A stretch of DNA of 64,000 nucleotides, taken from positions 4,056,092-4,120,091 of the forward strand of contig NC_064044.1 in assembly GCF_932526225.1 (NCBI RefSeq), written 5' to 3'. The translations under genes and the position numbers were made by a program. Each line of letters begins with the position of its first letter. Positions within the stretch are counted from its first letter, which is position 1. The DNA comes from Nematostella vectensis. Its lineage: Eukaryota; Cnidaria; Anthozoa; Actiniaria; Edwardsiidae. Positions 47,301 to 59,784 of the stretch are shown here, piece after piece. Below the pieces are notes generated by a model, which made no database searches, was not told the origin of the DNA, and saw nothing but the letters and a program-made list of their open reading frames with translations.

Positions 47301-50300
47301 TTGATTCTTATTCCTTCCTACAGGCGCAAACATTAGGAACCAAACAGCTGGATGAGGATGCCTTTCTTGATCTCATACGCAACACTCCTGGAAAGAAATC
47401 AAAGCATGAACAGCCAGACACGCCATCCAAGCAACCAAAGAAGGCCAAGCCTAGCAAGCAGCAGTCACCTCCTGCCAGTAGCCAAGACCAGGCAGAGAAC
47501 TCTCAACAGACTGCCTCACAGTCATCTACTTTGTCACCTCTTACACAGACACCTACTGGGTCACCTGTTGTTAAAGGTTTGTAAAGCATTTAAGACAAAA
47601 AGATTAGCCTGGTTTATTCTGCGTGTGTTCTGTATACCCTCTTAAATAATGTTGCACCCAATATTTACAGTTTGAGTAAAAACCTGCAGTACTTATAGTA
47701 CTTACAGTATCACATAAATTAGCAAGTAAACATGATAGAAAAAAAATCCAGGTTTTGATGCCTCTAAATATATATGTGCCTTTGAAGATCCTTATTGATT
47801 TCAATGCTTGAGAATTTGAATATTTTAATGTTACTCATGCACATTGCACAAGGGGTTACTAGGCTAAATTTCATGATTTTGTGCCCAGAAATTGATAAGG
47901 CAAACTGTTCCTTGTACCACAATGAAATTGGATAATTAATAATGTTGTTTTCATTGTGGGCTTAATTTCTCTGAAGTACCCTGTACCCAGGTGCAAACCA
48001 TTTTACCATATTTTGTGCATGTGCTCTTTTCAGCCGAGGCGAGTCTAATGTGGGTTGACAAGTACAAGCCCAGCGGCATCAAGCAGATAATCGGCCAACA
48101 GGGGGACAAGAGTAACATGCGGAAACTCCTGAACTGGGTCAGAAACTGGCACAAGAACAGAACCAAGACACACCCAAAATGTAGGCCTTCATCACCGCCT
48201 GATAAAAGATGGCATTGGTTGTATGAATCAGAACCAACACACCCAAAATGTCAAGTTGATGACCCTTCTCCAAGTGAAATGAAACAGGACCCAGACACAA
48301 TCAAACTGTAGTTTTTTGTGAAAAATCACGAATTAATAAATGAATAGTTTTACAAAAATTAGGATAAAGAAACATATGGTGTGCCGTTTTTAATTAAGGC
48401 CTCAATTGATGACTTCCGCTAACAACAGCCCTGATTGCCCTTGAACTGAAACATGTTTATTGCAGTGTATTGAAAAAACACTCTAAAAGAAAGAGCACAT
48501 CCCCAGTGTCTTCAGTCCATTCATAAAAACTGGATTATTGAGAGTAATTCAGCATATTTCAGACATTCTTACTTTCTTTCCTTTCCTTTCAAGCATCCTT
48601 CTTTAACAAGGACACAGACGGGGCGTCTCTCAAGGCAGCACTGCTATCAGGACCCCCGGGCGTGGGAAAGACCACAACTGCCACTCTTGTGTGCCAAGAG
48701 CTTGGTTACTCCTATGTGGAGATGAATGCTAGTGACGCCAGGAGCAAAAAGACACTGGAGCAAGTTGTGTCTGAGTCTCTTAGCAACAAGAGCATGGATG
48801 CCTTTGTTGGAAGTAAGTGTGGTAATCGTACCTTTGAGATCAGGATACCTTTGGTGGGGATAATAGTGGTGATCATACCTTTGAGTTCAGGATACCTTTG
48901 GTGGGGATAATAGTGGTGATAATGACTTTGAGTTCAGGATACCTTTGGTGGGGCTACTAGTGGTGATCATACCTTTGAGTTCAGGATACCTTTGGTGGGG
49001 ATAATAGTGGTGATAATGACTTTGAGTTCAGGATACCTTTGGTGGGGCTAATAGTGGTGATCATACCTTTGAGTTCAGGATACCTTTGGTGGAGATAATA
49101 GTGGTGATCATACCTTTGAGTTCAGGATACCTTTGGTGGGGCTAATAGTGGTTTTCATACCTTTGAGTTCAGGATACCTTTGCTGGGGGTAATAATGGTG
49201 ATCATACCTTTGAGTTCAGGATACCTTTGTTAGGGGTAATAATGGTGATCATACCTTTGAGTTCAGGATACCTTTGTTAGGGGTTATAGTGGTAATCATA
49301 CCTCTGAGTTCAGGATACCTTTGGTGGGGCTAATAGTGGTGATCATACCTTTGAGTTCAGGATACCTTTGGTGGGGCTAATAGTGGTGATCATACCTTTG
49401 AGTTCAGGATACCTTTGGTGGGGGTAATAATGGTGATCATACCTTTGAGTTCAGGATACCTTTGTTAGGGGTTATAGTGGTGATAATGACTTTGAGTTCA
49501 GGATACCTTTGGTGGGGCTAATAGTGGTGATCATACCTCTGAGTTCAGGATACCTTTGGTGGGGCTAATAGTGGTGATCATACCTTTGAGTTCAGGATAC
49601 CTTTAGTGGGGATAGTAGTGGTGATCATACCTTTGAGTTCAGGATACCTTTGGTGGGGATAATAGTGCTGATCATACCTTTGAGTTCAGGATACCTTTGG
49701 TGGGGATAATAGTGCTGATCATACCTTTGAGTTCAGGATACCTTTCTTAGGGGTTATAGTGGTTATCATACCTTCGAGTTCAGGATACCTTTGGTGGGGC
49801 TAATAGTGGTGATCATACCTTTGAGTTTAGGATACCTTTGGTGGGGATAATAGTGGTGATCATACCTTTGAGTTCAGGATACCTTTGGTGGGGGGGGGGG
49901 GGGGGGTAATAATGGTGATCATACCTTTGAGTTCAGGATACATTTGGAGGGGGTAGTAATGGTAACCATTTGAATTTGAGACACCTATGTTGGAGGGGTG
50001 TAATATGGATGTTTGTACCTTTGGCGAGGGTATATTATGCGTTAATAGTGCCTCCTGGTTTTAGGGACTTTCACAGGGTACATATAAGATATTTGGACCT
50101 TGAGTTTAGAGTACATGGGGTTGAGCTGATCCTACCTTTGAGCTAGAAATATCTTCCCTTTGAGTACATAAGTTTTGTGAACATTGAACTAGGATACCCT
50201 CCATGGTGGCAGAGAGGGGGGATGGGGAAGTGAGGTGTTCTAAAACTTTACACTTAAAAGTACCTTTGAGCCTCTGGGTATCTTCATTAGGGGGTAAGTA

Positions 50301-53300
50301 TCATAGGTAATTGGTTAATTGTTTTGTCAGCCTCAAAAGGAGTGGCTGCTAAGTCTGGCGTGAAGCATGTACTCCTCATGGACGAAGTAGATGGCATGGC
50401 AGGGAGTGAGGACCGTGGCGGAATGCAGGTATAAAACCAACACCTCCCTCCCTTCTCTTTTCAAGTACCTTATAAAGCCACCATATTTGAAGTGGCCAGA
50501 CATTAAGCATCGTAGAAATGCCAAATTGTTTGTTTCTCTAATTATCTTTAGAACATTTATTTTGTATTACAGCAGCAGTTAATCACTAATTGAAATAAAC
50601 CCTTTTGTACGTATCTTCATGCAGGTATTACTCATATCTGAGTACACTTTTTAATTTGTCTCTGTGCAGGAGTTGATATCCCTGATTAAGACCAGTAAGA
50701 TTCCCATCATCTGTATGTGCAATGACCGCAACAGCCAGAAGATTCGCAGCCTCGCAAACTACTGCTTTGACCTTAGATTCTCACGGCCTAGAGTTGAACA
50801 GATAAAGGTGAGCTAAATAATTGTATGTCTAGCTTAAATAAGATTGTTCACTGAACAGTCAGGCCCTGGCATTGCACTTAGAGTAGGACTTGTGCTCATG
50901 TGGCCACCTTGACAGTTTTGCCAAGTGAGATAATGAATCTGACAGCCAGCCAGCGAGGCAAGTAAATCCTTGAGTGCACATTGGAGACGACGGGATTACC
51001 TGAGTTATGGCGTGTTAATCAAACCGTGATTCTCGCATGCTCATTGGCTGATTTCTTAAAGCTTTGTATTGGTGGCAATGGTAGTGTGGGTCACGTTACA
51101 AATTCTCCAGAACTGATGTACTCTTTCAAATTCATGTTGGCAGGGTGCCATGATGAGTATTGCATACAAAGAAGGTATCAAGATTCCACCGCCCGCGATG
51201 GACCAGATTATCCAAGGCGCCAACCAGGACATCCGACAAGTGCTACATAACATGTCCATGTGGACCGCCACCAACAAGACCCTCACTTACGACCAGGCCA
51301 AGCAGGAGGCTAGCAATGCACAGAAGGATATCAAACTGGTTAGTACGACCATGTAAACGTACAATGAGTCATGTATAGGGTGAAGAGATCATTGGGCTGT
51401 TTTCCAGACCGCAGTAGCCAGGGCCTGTGCACTAAGGGTGAAAGGGAGAATTCGGCATATCAGAGTTTATTGTTTATCAGCAGTTTTTTTCAACTTTACA
51501 TTAAGAGCATTTTTTTTTTTAAACAAGAGCATTTTTTTTGTAAAACAAGCAAAGATTAACAAAAAGCTTGCAAAACTTTTTTGAAACTCCGTTTTCTCTA
51601 CCCTATTTTCCGTTTGCGTTTGTCAACTAATATACTCAAGGTTTCCTTAATTATACAAACTGGGCTAATGTAGGTTTTCAAGACTTCTATATTACTTATT
51701 GTACTTATTGATCTCAAGGATTTGTTGTCCAAACTGCGCTATTGTATGCGATACATTTTATCACTATATGACCCCCCCTTTTGATAAAGCTGATATATTA
51801 TATAATTTTTCAACAACTCTTTATTACTTATTGATCGCCAGGGTCCGTTTGACGCTATCCGAAAGCTGCTTTCAGGCAGTGATAGTTCCAAGCTGAGTTT
51901 AAAAGACAAGTCGGATCTCTTCTTCTGTGACTACTCACTGATGCCCCTATTTGTCCAGGAAAACTACCTGATGGTCAGCCCCTCACAGGCCAGGTATGCT
52001 ATGGTAGAGTTAGCCTCTCACAGGCCAGGTAGGGTATGGTACAGTTAGCCTCTCACAGTCCAGGTAGGGTATGGTACAGTTAGCCTCTCACAGGCCAGGT
52101 ATGGTATGGTACAGTTAGCCTCTCACAGGGCAGGCATGGTATGGTACAGTTAGCCTCTCACAGGCCAGGTAGGGTATGGTAAAGTTAGCCTCTCGCAGGC
52201 CAGGTAGGGTATGGTACAGTTAGCCTCTCACAGGCCAGGTATGGTATGGTACAGTTAGCCTCTCACAGGCCAGGTATGGTATGGTACAGTTAGCCTCTCG
52301 CAGGCCAGGTAGGGTATGGTACAGTTAGCCTCTCACAGGCCAGGTAGGGTATGGTACAGTTAGCCTCTCGCAGGCCAGGTATGGTATGGTACATTTAGGC
52401 TCTCACAGGCCAGGTATGGTATGGTACAGTTAGCCTCTCACAGGCCAGCTATGGTATGGTACAGTTAGCCTCTCACAGGCCAGGTATGGTATGGTACAGT
52501 TAGCCTCTCACAGGCCAGGTATGGTATGGTACAGCTAGCCTCTCGCAGGCCAGGTATGGTATGGTACATTTAGCCTCTCACAGGCCAGGTATGGTATGGT
52601 ACAGTTAGCCTCTCAAAGACCAGGTATGGTATGGTACAGTTAGCCTCTCAAAGACCAGGTAGGGTATGGTACAGTCAGCCTCTCACAGGCCAGGTATGGT
52701 ATGGTACAGTTAGCCTCTCACAGGCCAGGTAGGGTATGGTACAGTTAGCCTCTCGCAGGCCAGGTAGGGTATGGTACAGTTAGCCTCTCACAGGCCAGGT
52801 AGGGTATGGTACAGTTAGCCTCTCGCAGGCCAGGTATGGTATGGTACAGTTAGCTTTTCACAGGCCAGGTAGGGTATGGTACAGTTAGCCTCTCACAGGC
52901 CATGTAGGGTATGGTACAGTTAGCCTTTCACAGGCCAGGTATGGTATGGTACAGTTAGCCTCTCACAGGCCAGGTATGGTATGGTACAGTTAGCCTCTCA
53001 CAGGCCAGGTATGGTATGGTACATTTAGCCTCTCACAGGACAGGTATGGTATGGTACAGTTAGCCTCTCAAAGACCAGGTATGGTATGGTACAGTTAGCC
53101 TCTCACAGGCCAGGTATGGTATGGTACAGTTAGCTTCTCACAGGCCAGGTATGGTATGGTACAGTTAGCTTCTCACAGGCCAGGTATGGTATGGTACAGT
53201 TAGCCTCTCACAGGCCAGGTATGGTATGGTACAGCTAGCCTCTCACAGGCCAGTTATGGTATGGTACAGTTAGCTTTTCACAGGCCAGGTAGGGTATGGT

Positions 53301-56300
53301 ACAGTTAGCCTCTCACAGGCCAGGTATGGTATGGTACAGTTAGCCTCTCACAGGCCAGGCATGGTATGGTACAGTTAGCCTCTCACAGGCCAGGTAGGGT
53401 ATGGTACATTTAGCCTCTCACAGGCCAGGTAGGGTATGGTACAGTTAGCCTCTCACAGGCCAGGTAGGGTATGGTACATTTAGCCTCTCACAGGCCAGGT
53501 ATGGTATGGTACAGTTAGCCTCTCACAGGCCAGGTAGGGTATGGTACAGTTAGCCTCTCACTGGCCAGGAATGGTACAGGGTGCAGACTATGGTACATGG
53601 TGTCAAAATCAAACGTGTTATGCCTTTTGGCGGCAAAATAACAACAACAAAGCAACCTATTTAGCGCCACAAATCAGCCAGAAATTTTCTTTGTCAGAAA
53701 GATAATCTTTTATTAAACGTTTTTATTTGTGTGTGTGTTTATTTAATTGTGGGTTTGCTACTCAAAACCTACAAAATTTAATTGTTACAAATGCTGAAGG
53801 GATTGCAGATCCATATCCGTAGCTGCTATGATGAAAAAATGACGGCTGACAATTCCTATCTCTCCCTCCCTCCCTTAGTGGCGACCTGAAGAAGACCTTG
53901 GATCTCGTCAGCCGAACAGCAGATTCGATATGCGATGGAGACTTGGTCTCTCGGCAGATTCGCTCCAACAGCAGCTGGTCTCTGTTGCCCATGCAAGTAA
54001 GATACAGCCTAACTATCAATGCAACGAGATATTGACCGAGATTTCTAGTCAAATTTCCGCTATTAAACTCTTTTAGTAAAAAAGAAGTGCAAATGGAAAT
54101 GGGTTTACTTTTTCCTCTTTCTCTCCAGGCCATGTTGTCCGCTGTCATCCCGTCCTATTTTATCAGTGGGGGCATGGGTCAAAGAATTGATTTTCCGCAG
54201 TGGCTAGGAAAGAACTCGAAGCAGGGACGGCTGGATAGAATTCTCCAAGAACTGCAGGCTCACATGAGAATCAGGTGACGAAATCCTCGTCCATATTTTA
54301 ACTAACAGTCAACTGAAACCCCCAAATGAAAAATATATATCCTTTTGTTGTTTTGGTTTGAAGAAGGGTCTGTTCGATAGTTAGACAGTTGCGCATCCAG
54401 CATTTAGCAACACAAATTTATTTGCGCATGTTATAACCGTCCTAGGTAGGTTTGGGATACCCTGGTTCCAGAGTCTCGGACGTCCATTGCGTCTCAAGCT
54501 TGCTGGCCACTAAATAGAGACGTTCGAGGCTCTGGGACCAGGGTAGGTTTGAGATCAATTTATTTGACTTTGAGGCTAACTATTTGGATTACACGCACAC
54601 GAGACAGAAAAAGAATTAGAAAATTATAGTTTAAATTTTCAAATTTTCTCCATCCTCTTGAAAGAATATCAGCCTAGAGCCCGTGGGGGATTCTCCAGAA
54701 AAGTAGACGGGGTGATCGTCGTATCTTTAAAGTTATAAAATTTCGACCAACTGCTATACCTTAGGGTTGTTGAAGGATTATTCCGATTCTGCTATCTTAT
54801 AGGGTATAGAATTCGCCTAACTGCTATTCCTTAGGAGATGTTTAACTTTTTTGTTTTCCAATCCTGCTATCTCTTAGTGTTAAAGTTCCTTCTATCACAC
54901 CCCATTTGCAATCTCTTAGGGTTAAACATTTCTATACCACACCCAGTTTGCTATCACTTAGGGGTTAGAATTTCTGTTGACCACACCGATAATGCTATCC
55001 CTTAGGGTTAAAAGTGGTTTTGCCGACGATCACCCCCGTCTGTTTTTCTCGAAGTCCCTCCCCCCTGTGGGGGGGGGAGGCCAGAATTACACCTAAATGT
55101 ATGAGGGTTTGCAGTAGTTGACTTCATTGTCGTGTTCTACTTATTCTCTACTTACTGCAACTAATGTTGTATGGTAGAACAAAAAAAACATGATTCGCGT
55201 TCTGTTTGCAGCACTTCGGCAGACAAGAGTTCAATCAACTTGGAGTACATCCCACACCTCAGGCAGGCTCTGACCACGCCCCTCACTGACCAGGTACGGA
55301 AATGACCGTTCAACATATCGAAGCTTAGTACGAAATATCGAGATGTATGGTTACGACATTAATATGTTTTTTCAGTAAGAAAAAATCGGATAATTTTCTC
55401 CAATATGCGTTGAAGACAGGATGTATTATTAAGCACTTAAAAATCTCTTGTTCTTATCTTGTCGCTTGAGACCAAATTAAATTTTTGAGTTTGAGCCCTT
55501 CCTCACCTTACCTACCTCGGCTCACCCCAACCTCACTTTAACCTAACCTTACCTACCTCGGCTCACCCCAACCTCACTTTAACCTAAACTTACCTACCTC
55601 GGCTCACCCCAACCTCACTTTAACCTAACCTTACCTACCTCGGCTCACCCCAACCTCACTTTAACCTAACCTTACCTACCTCGGCTCACCCCAACCTCAC
55701 TTTAACCTAACCTTACCTACCTCGGCTCACCCCAACCTCACTTTAACCTAACCTTACCTACCTCGGCTCACCCCAACCTCACTTTAACCTAACCTTACCT
55801 ACCTCGGCTCACCCCAACCTCACTTTAACCTAACCTTACCTACCTCGGCTCACCCCAACCTCACTTTAACCTAACCTTACCTACCTCGGCTCACCCCAAC
55901 CTCACTTTAACCTAACCTTACCTACCTCGGCTCACCCCAACCTCACTTTAACCTAACCTTACCTACCTCTGCTCACCCCAACCTCACTTTAACCTAACCT
56001 TACCTACCTCTGCTCACCCCAACCTCACTTTAACCTAACCTTACCTACCTCGGCTCACCCCAACCTCACTTTAACCTAACCTTACCTACCTCGGCTCACC
56101 CCAACCTCACTTTAACCTAACCTTACCTACCTCGGCTCACCCCAACCTCACTTTAACCTAACCTTACCTACCTCGGCTCACCCCAACCTCACTTTAACCT
56201 AACCTTACCTACCTCTGCTCACCCCAACCTCACTTTAACCTAACCTTACCTACCTCGGCTCACCCCAACCTCACTTTAACCTAACCTTACCTACCTCGGC

Positions 56301-58187
56301 TCACCCCAACCTTACTTTAACCTAACCCGACCCCCTTAACTGCATTCCTGTTTCTTGTGACAAAGTTAAGTTTAACAGCCCTCCCCCCGATTTCCATCCT
56401 GTTCTGATGCAGGACCCCCCGGATCTGAAGGAGCGAGTTGCAAGTGTCATATCACTGCTTGACGCGTATAACCTGACGCGCGAAGACTGGGACTCAGTCA
56501 TGGAGGCGGGGTTATTTGATGGACACAGGGACCCCATGGATAGTATACCGTCTAAGGTTCGTAAATACAATCGAGTTCTCTTGCTCACGTGTTGGGTCGC
56601 ACAGGTATCTCGCCCCGTATGGGGATTTTGCCGTTGTGTTGGCTAGAAAGTTGCCAAGCTTAGTCTTATTAACGAGAGGCTGCTTCACGGGTTTGGTAAT
56701 AAATAGAATTGCCATCATTCCGACATGACGGAAAAACATGACGTGACGCTTCAAATAAGCCCATTTCACATCGAATAAGGCGGAGAATTTCTCTGAGTAC
56801 TTAGTAGCTTAAAGCAAACAAAATATCAAATGCGACTTTTTTAAATTGATGCGACTTTTTGTAAAGTGTCATTGAAATTTGAGCTTTTCGTCCCTGAAGG
56901 GCAATGATGGGCAATGATGATCAAGGAAAAATTATCTTAAAAAGCCAAATCTGGTTATGCGCTCTTCGGCCTCACGTTTTTTGTGTTTTGAAAATCAGTC
57001 CGTAATACAAGGAACCTATAGCCATTGTAAGAAATTGTGTCTTCTCTCTCTATCTGGAATTGCACGTTTTCCAGGTTTTTCCGTCATGACCATCATTCCT
57101 GATTCGTGCACAATACCACGTGTTGCGAACCTGCTCCGCTGTATCCAGGAGCGTACCCAGGATTGCCTGAAGGGGGTGCGCAGTCGTAAACACCATGGAA
57201 AAAGCATGGTATTTGGAGATTCCTTAATATGTTATGACTCAGTTTTTGGCCGCCAGGGGGGGGGGGGGTGCGCGCGCACCCCGTGTACTCGCCTGATATT
57301 TGTACACATCATAAAACTGTCTTTAGTCTAGTGCACTGTGCGGTTTTTTTTTTTTTCCATTCATGATTCGACATACTTAGCATCCATGGTTGGAAAAGTC
57401 CATTTTCTATCATATATAAACTGAAAATCAATATTATAAAATATATTAATATATAAATATATTAATGTGACATAATGATCGTGGCAATTGGCAGAGAACT
57501 GTGAGAGTTATCGCCGTACTTGTGCCGAAGAATCGGGTTCACTCTCGTTGTTCTAGTGTCTTTGTAAAACAACGACATGAAATATGCCGGTTTACGCTCG
57601 CTCATAAACAAGCGCATCAACCATGTCCCTTGACATATGACGGTGTTTATGCAACGAGAAATGCAAATTGTATGCAGGGAGAGGAGTTACCGGGCTATCA
57701 GGGATATTGAACGGGGCGGATATTGAGTGAGGCGGGTATTGAGTGAGGCGGATATCGAGCGAGGCGGATATCGAGCGGGGTGGATATCGAGCGGGGCTGA
57801 GTCACCGGATTCTGAAAACGAAGATGAAACATTAGCTTTTATTCTCTGTCACTCAGATTCTGTCATTAACTCTTTTTTCTTTTTAAATTTCAGACAAAAT
57901 CAGCCTTTACACGGACATATAACAAAGAACAACACAAAACTCCCTACGCTCAGAAAGCAGCGCCTACGAAATCTCGTGGCAAGGGGGGAGGGGGTGGCGG
58001 TGAGTCTGAGTTCCCGGATGAAGACGGTGCCGACCCAGGCCCCGACGAGGACGAGGATGACCTGGAAGTGAGTGCGATGATGGTGAAAAATAAAAAGGCT
58101 ACAGCTGCTACTGGGAAAGGAAAGACCAGTAAAGATGATACGGGAAAGGGCAAAGGCAAGGGAAAGGGCAGAGGGAAGAAGTCCTAA
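41359..58187 (+). CDS. RFC1: Replication factor C subunit 1 (clamp-loader large subunit)
   Basis: Complete gene. 23 coding exons: 41359-41361, 41435-41599, 42776-42875, 43054-43087, 43618-43685, 43928-44112, 44405-44491, 45440-45469, 45613-45775, 46094-46251, 46699-46878, 47324-47576, 48034-48180, 48594-48812, 50331-50428, 50670-50807, 51144-51338, 51842-51993, 53879-53996, 54129-54274, 55212-55293, 56413-56556, 57894-58187. Phases agree; 1,052 residues. The N-terminus MDIRSFF is a PIP-box-like PCNA contact. A Lys/Ser-rich linker precedes a BRCT domain (about 331-415; [33 protein letters not shown]). AAA+ domain: [20 protein letters not shown], Walker [11 protein letters not shown], Walker [10 protein letters not shown], sensor ICMCNDRN, then [16 protein letters not shown]. 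The RFC1 C-terminal domain ends in a GKGKGK tail. RFC1 with RFC2-5 loads PCNA onto primer-template junctions in the nucleus. AATAAA at 58497-58502. Confidence 0.96.
42284..42619. mobile_element. MITE with CCCATACCCAGG ends
   Basis: About 336 bp. Left end GGCCCATACCCAGGG, right end CCCTGGGTATGGGTC, inverted copies of each other. The body (tctccatgggacgtttatta, gcacgtctattgcaaa) matches 6300-6576. Non-coding; lies in the RFC1 intron before exon 3. Confidence 0.75.
42640..42722. repeat. 13-bp tandem repeat
   Basis: Six or so units of aatagtaataatg/gtatagtaataat, some 55 bp before the RFC1 exon 3 acceptor. Confidence 0.85.
44518..45335. repeat. ~800-bp CAA/CCA-rich cryptic microsatellite
   Basis: Imperfect CAA, CCA and ATCAACA units fill the RFC1 intron between exons 7 and 8, with sub-blocks such as acatcaacacccaccaaaac repeated at 44608-44700. 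Minus-strand frames reading poly Val/Leu are artefacts. Confidence 0.9.
48797..49965. repeat. 47-bp minisatellite starting on the RFC1 exon 14 donor site
   Basis: About 24 units of 47 bp (gatacctttggtggggataa, tagtggtgatcatacctttg, agttcag). The first unit, 48797-48843, includes the last 16 bases of exon 14 (GATGCCTTTGTTGGAA) and its donor GTAAGT. It aligns without gaps to later units with about 10 differences in 47. Later units mostly lack the donor GT. A G-run interrupts one unit near 49890. Confidence 0.85.
51974..53575. repeat. 35-bp minisatellite made of the RFC1 exon 18 donor junction
   Basis: About 45 units of 35 bp. The first is the last 20 bases of exon 18 plus the first 15 of the intron (GTCAGCCCCTCACAGGCCAG / GTATGCTATGGTAGA). 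Nearly all units keep CTCACAGGCCAG/GTATGG or /GTAGGG, an intact 5' splice site consensus. Variation between units is low (T/G after GTA, A/G in CACAG/CGCAG). Confidence 0.93.
53590..53720 (+). repeat. Fragment of the 24537-24904 repeat family
   Basis: gcaaaataacaacaacaaag and cagccagaaattttctttgt resemble 24700-24770. It shows the arm repeats of the NAT8-like cluster are a dispersed family. Confidence 0.5.
54458..54545. mobile_element. Short MITE with ACCCTGGTTCCAGAG ends
   Basis: Left TACCCTGGTTCCAGAGTCTC and right reverse complement TACCCTGGTCCCAGAGCCTC form a hairpin. TAGGTTTGGGAT precedes and TAGGTTTGAGAT follows, possibly a long target duplication. RFC1 intron between exons 20 and 21. 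Confidence 0.65.
55499..56332. repeat. 41-bp minisatellite, about 20 near-identical units
   Basis: Unit ccttacctacctcggctcac plus cccaacctcactttaaccta and one A. Only a few substitutions (cggctc to ctgctc) occur over 800 bp, which indicates recent or ongoing homogenisation. It fills most of the RFC1 intron between exons 21 and 22. Unlike the arrays at exons 14 and 18 it does not include the splice junction. Confidence 0.95.
56722..57089. mobile_element. Mutator-like MITE, copy B (inverted)
   Basis: 368 bp, the reverse complement of 7737-8107. Flanked by perfect CCATCATTCC direct repeats (56712-56721, 57090-57099), a 10-bp target duplication. Lies in the last RFC1 intron. Confidence 0.88.
57140..57290. 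repeat. Dispersed element fragment with G-run
   Basis: gcgtacccaggattgcctga followed by ggggtgcg and, near 57255, cgccaggggg plus gtgcgcgcgcacc. It resembles the CCCAGG-ended families in this window. Boundaries unclear. Confidence 0.45.
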
Positions 58188-58496
58188 CGACTAAGAAGAC
58201 AACAAAGGTTGAGAGGAAAGGACTGCAGCGAGACTTCAGCGAGCGAAGTCTCAAAGCCGAAAGGATAGGGAAGTCCTAGCGGCGAAGAAAATATAGTCGG
58301 CAGCGAGAGAGGACGGATGTGCAAGAAGGAAACGTTGTAATTAAGATGTACTTCAACAGCGAGCGAAGTCTGAAAAAAAAAGGGTACGGAAGAAGTCGTT
58401 ATTAGCCATGAAGAAGACGTCCTAGTGACAATGGCGAAACAGAGAGTCCGGAAAAAAGGGAGAATAGAGTGGCAAGAGAACGTGGTGTTATTGACA

Positions 58497-58502
58497 AATA
58501 AA
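58497..58502 (+). terminator. AATAAA polyadenylation signal, RFC1
   Basis: AATAAA 310 bp after the RFC1 stop codon, followed by a GT-rich stretch (gcgtgtttatg). Gives a plausible 3' UTR. Confidence 0.6.
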
Positions 58503-59784
58503 GCGTGTTTATGACGACATGCAAATATTGTGTCCATCAAACAAATTTTGCTGCGTGACGTCAGGGCAAATGGTAAAAAATGAGCTAATTAATATTTATA
58601 TTGAAACGCTCTTTAAAGCCCTTCAGGAATTGTGAAAGGCGTTAATAGTTGTCAATCATATTCTATCCTCACCCCTGGGGAGAGGCGCTCATTGCAAGAG
58701 TACATCGCGTAATCGGATCCATGCAATAATTTTTTTTTCTACAAATATGACACCAAGGGTGGGACCATTTTTGTCCGTCCCAGTTTGTAACAATATTAAA
58801 ATAAACATTGTTTCAGACTTTATGTTTCGCTGTCTTTTGTCGAAGATTTGGCTAAACTTCAGAATACCCGTCCACATTTTAAGGCCTCTAAATTTACTAA
58901 GACTTATTATTTGATACTTCGTTCTATAAATATGCACAGACGGCTACACAGCGGACCACGGTAGCAGTGACTTAGATTATTTAGACTCACTATTTGATAC
59001 CTTGTTCTATAAATATGCAAAGACGGCTTCACTGCGGACCACGGCAGTAACGTGGCTCCACAGTGGACGGGTATTCTGAAGTTGCTCCGAAGATTTTTAA
59101 AACTCATGAACCCTTTCAACCCTCTCATTTTATACACCATTTTAATTTTCATAAAACTCCGCCTTGTATCTAATCCCCTTTATTCATCTGAAGCAAGAGC
59201 TTGCCTGAAGCTGTCACGATTATAAGGGAAACTATTAACCCCCCCCCCCCCCCCCCAAGTTATCATAGGTATAAGCTAAATGACACACGAATTAAAAAAA
59301 TATGACGCATATGATGAATACGTGCAATACAGGGTACAGTCAAAATTTTACTGATGTTTTGCTTTTTTTTTTCTTGATTGTTCACTATAATGCAGCCATC
59401 TACAAAACCTTGGTTGTCTCTCCTGCGAGGGTACGTATAAACCCATGGATGAGGGACAACGTTATTTTGAGCCCGCACACGTGCTATCATTGTCAGCAGT
59501 CCCTAGTCATGACACATGCGTCAGCTGGTCGTTGACGTCAGCTGCTTCATGATTGGATGCGTGACGAAGCTGCGAATAATGCTAGGGCAAAGTCCCAGTC
59601 TGTTGTACTTCCTCAAGATTCCCTGATAAAAAAAAAGATATCCGCTTTCTTGCTTATGGACCGCAACGAAATTCATGAGAACTTTAAATTCGTTTGTTCG
59701 TATTGCTATCTGTAAGGTTTAGCAATATACCTTTTTTATGTTGTGCGCGCATCCAAATTGCTACAGACTGGCGGTTACTCAGGT
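58503..59784. other. Convergent intergenic region, RFC1 / cyclin
   Basis: Holds a short direct repeat (ctataaatatgc and agacggct, near 58925 and 59010) and a C-run at 59240. On minus, 59431-59358 has an acceptor (ccctcgcag) and a short open frame ERQPRFCRWLHYSEQ ending in a stop, a possible final cyclin exon but unproven. Confidence 0.4.

Noticed and set aside
51974-53575. CRISPR-like regular array
   Set aside because: Units are contiguous with no unique spacers, and the setting is an animal intron.
55499-56332. Telomere-like CCTAACC motifs
   Set aside because: The unit is 41 bp and lacks tandem CCCTAA; it is an ordinary intronic minisatellite.
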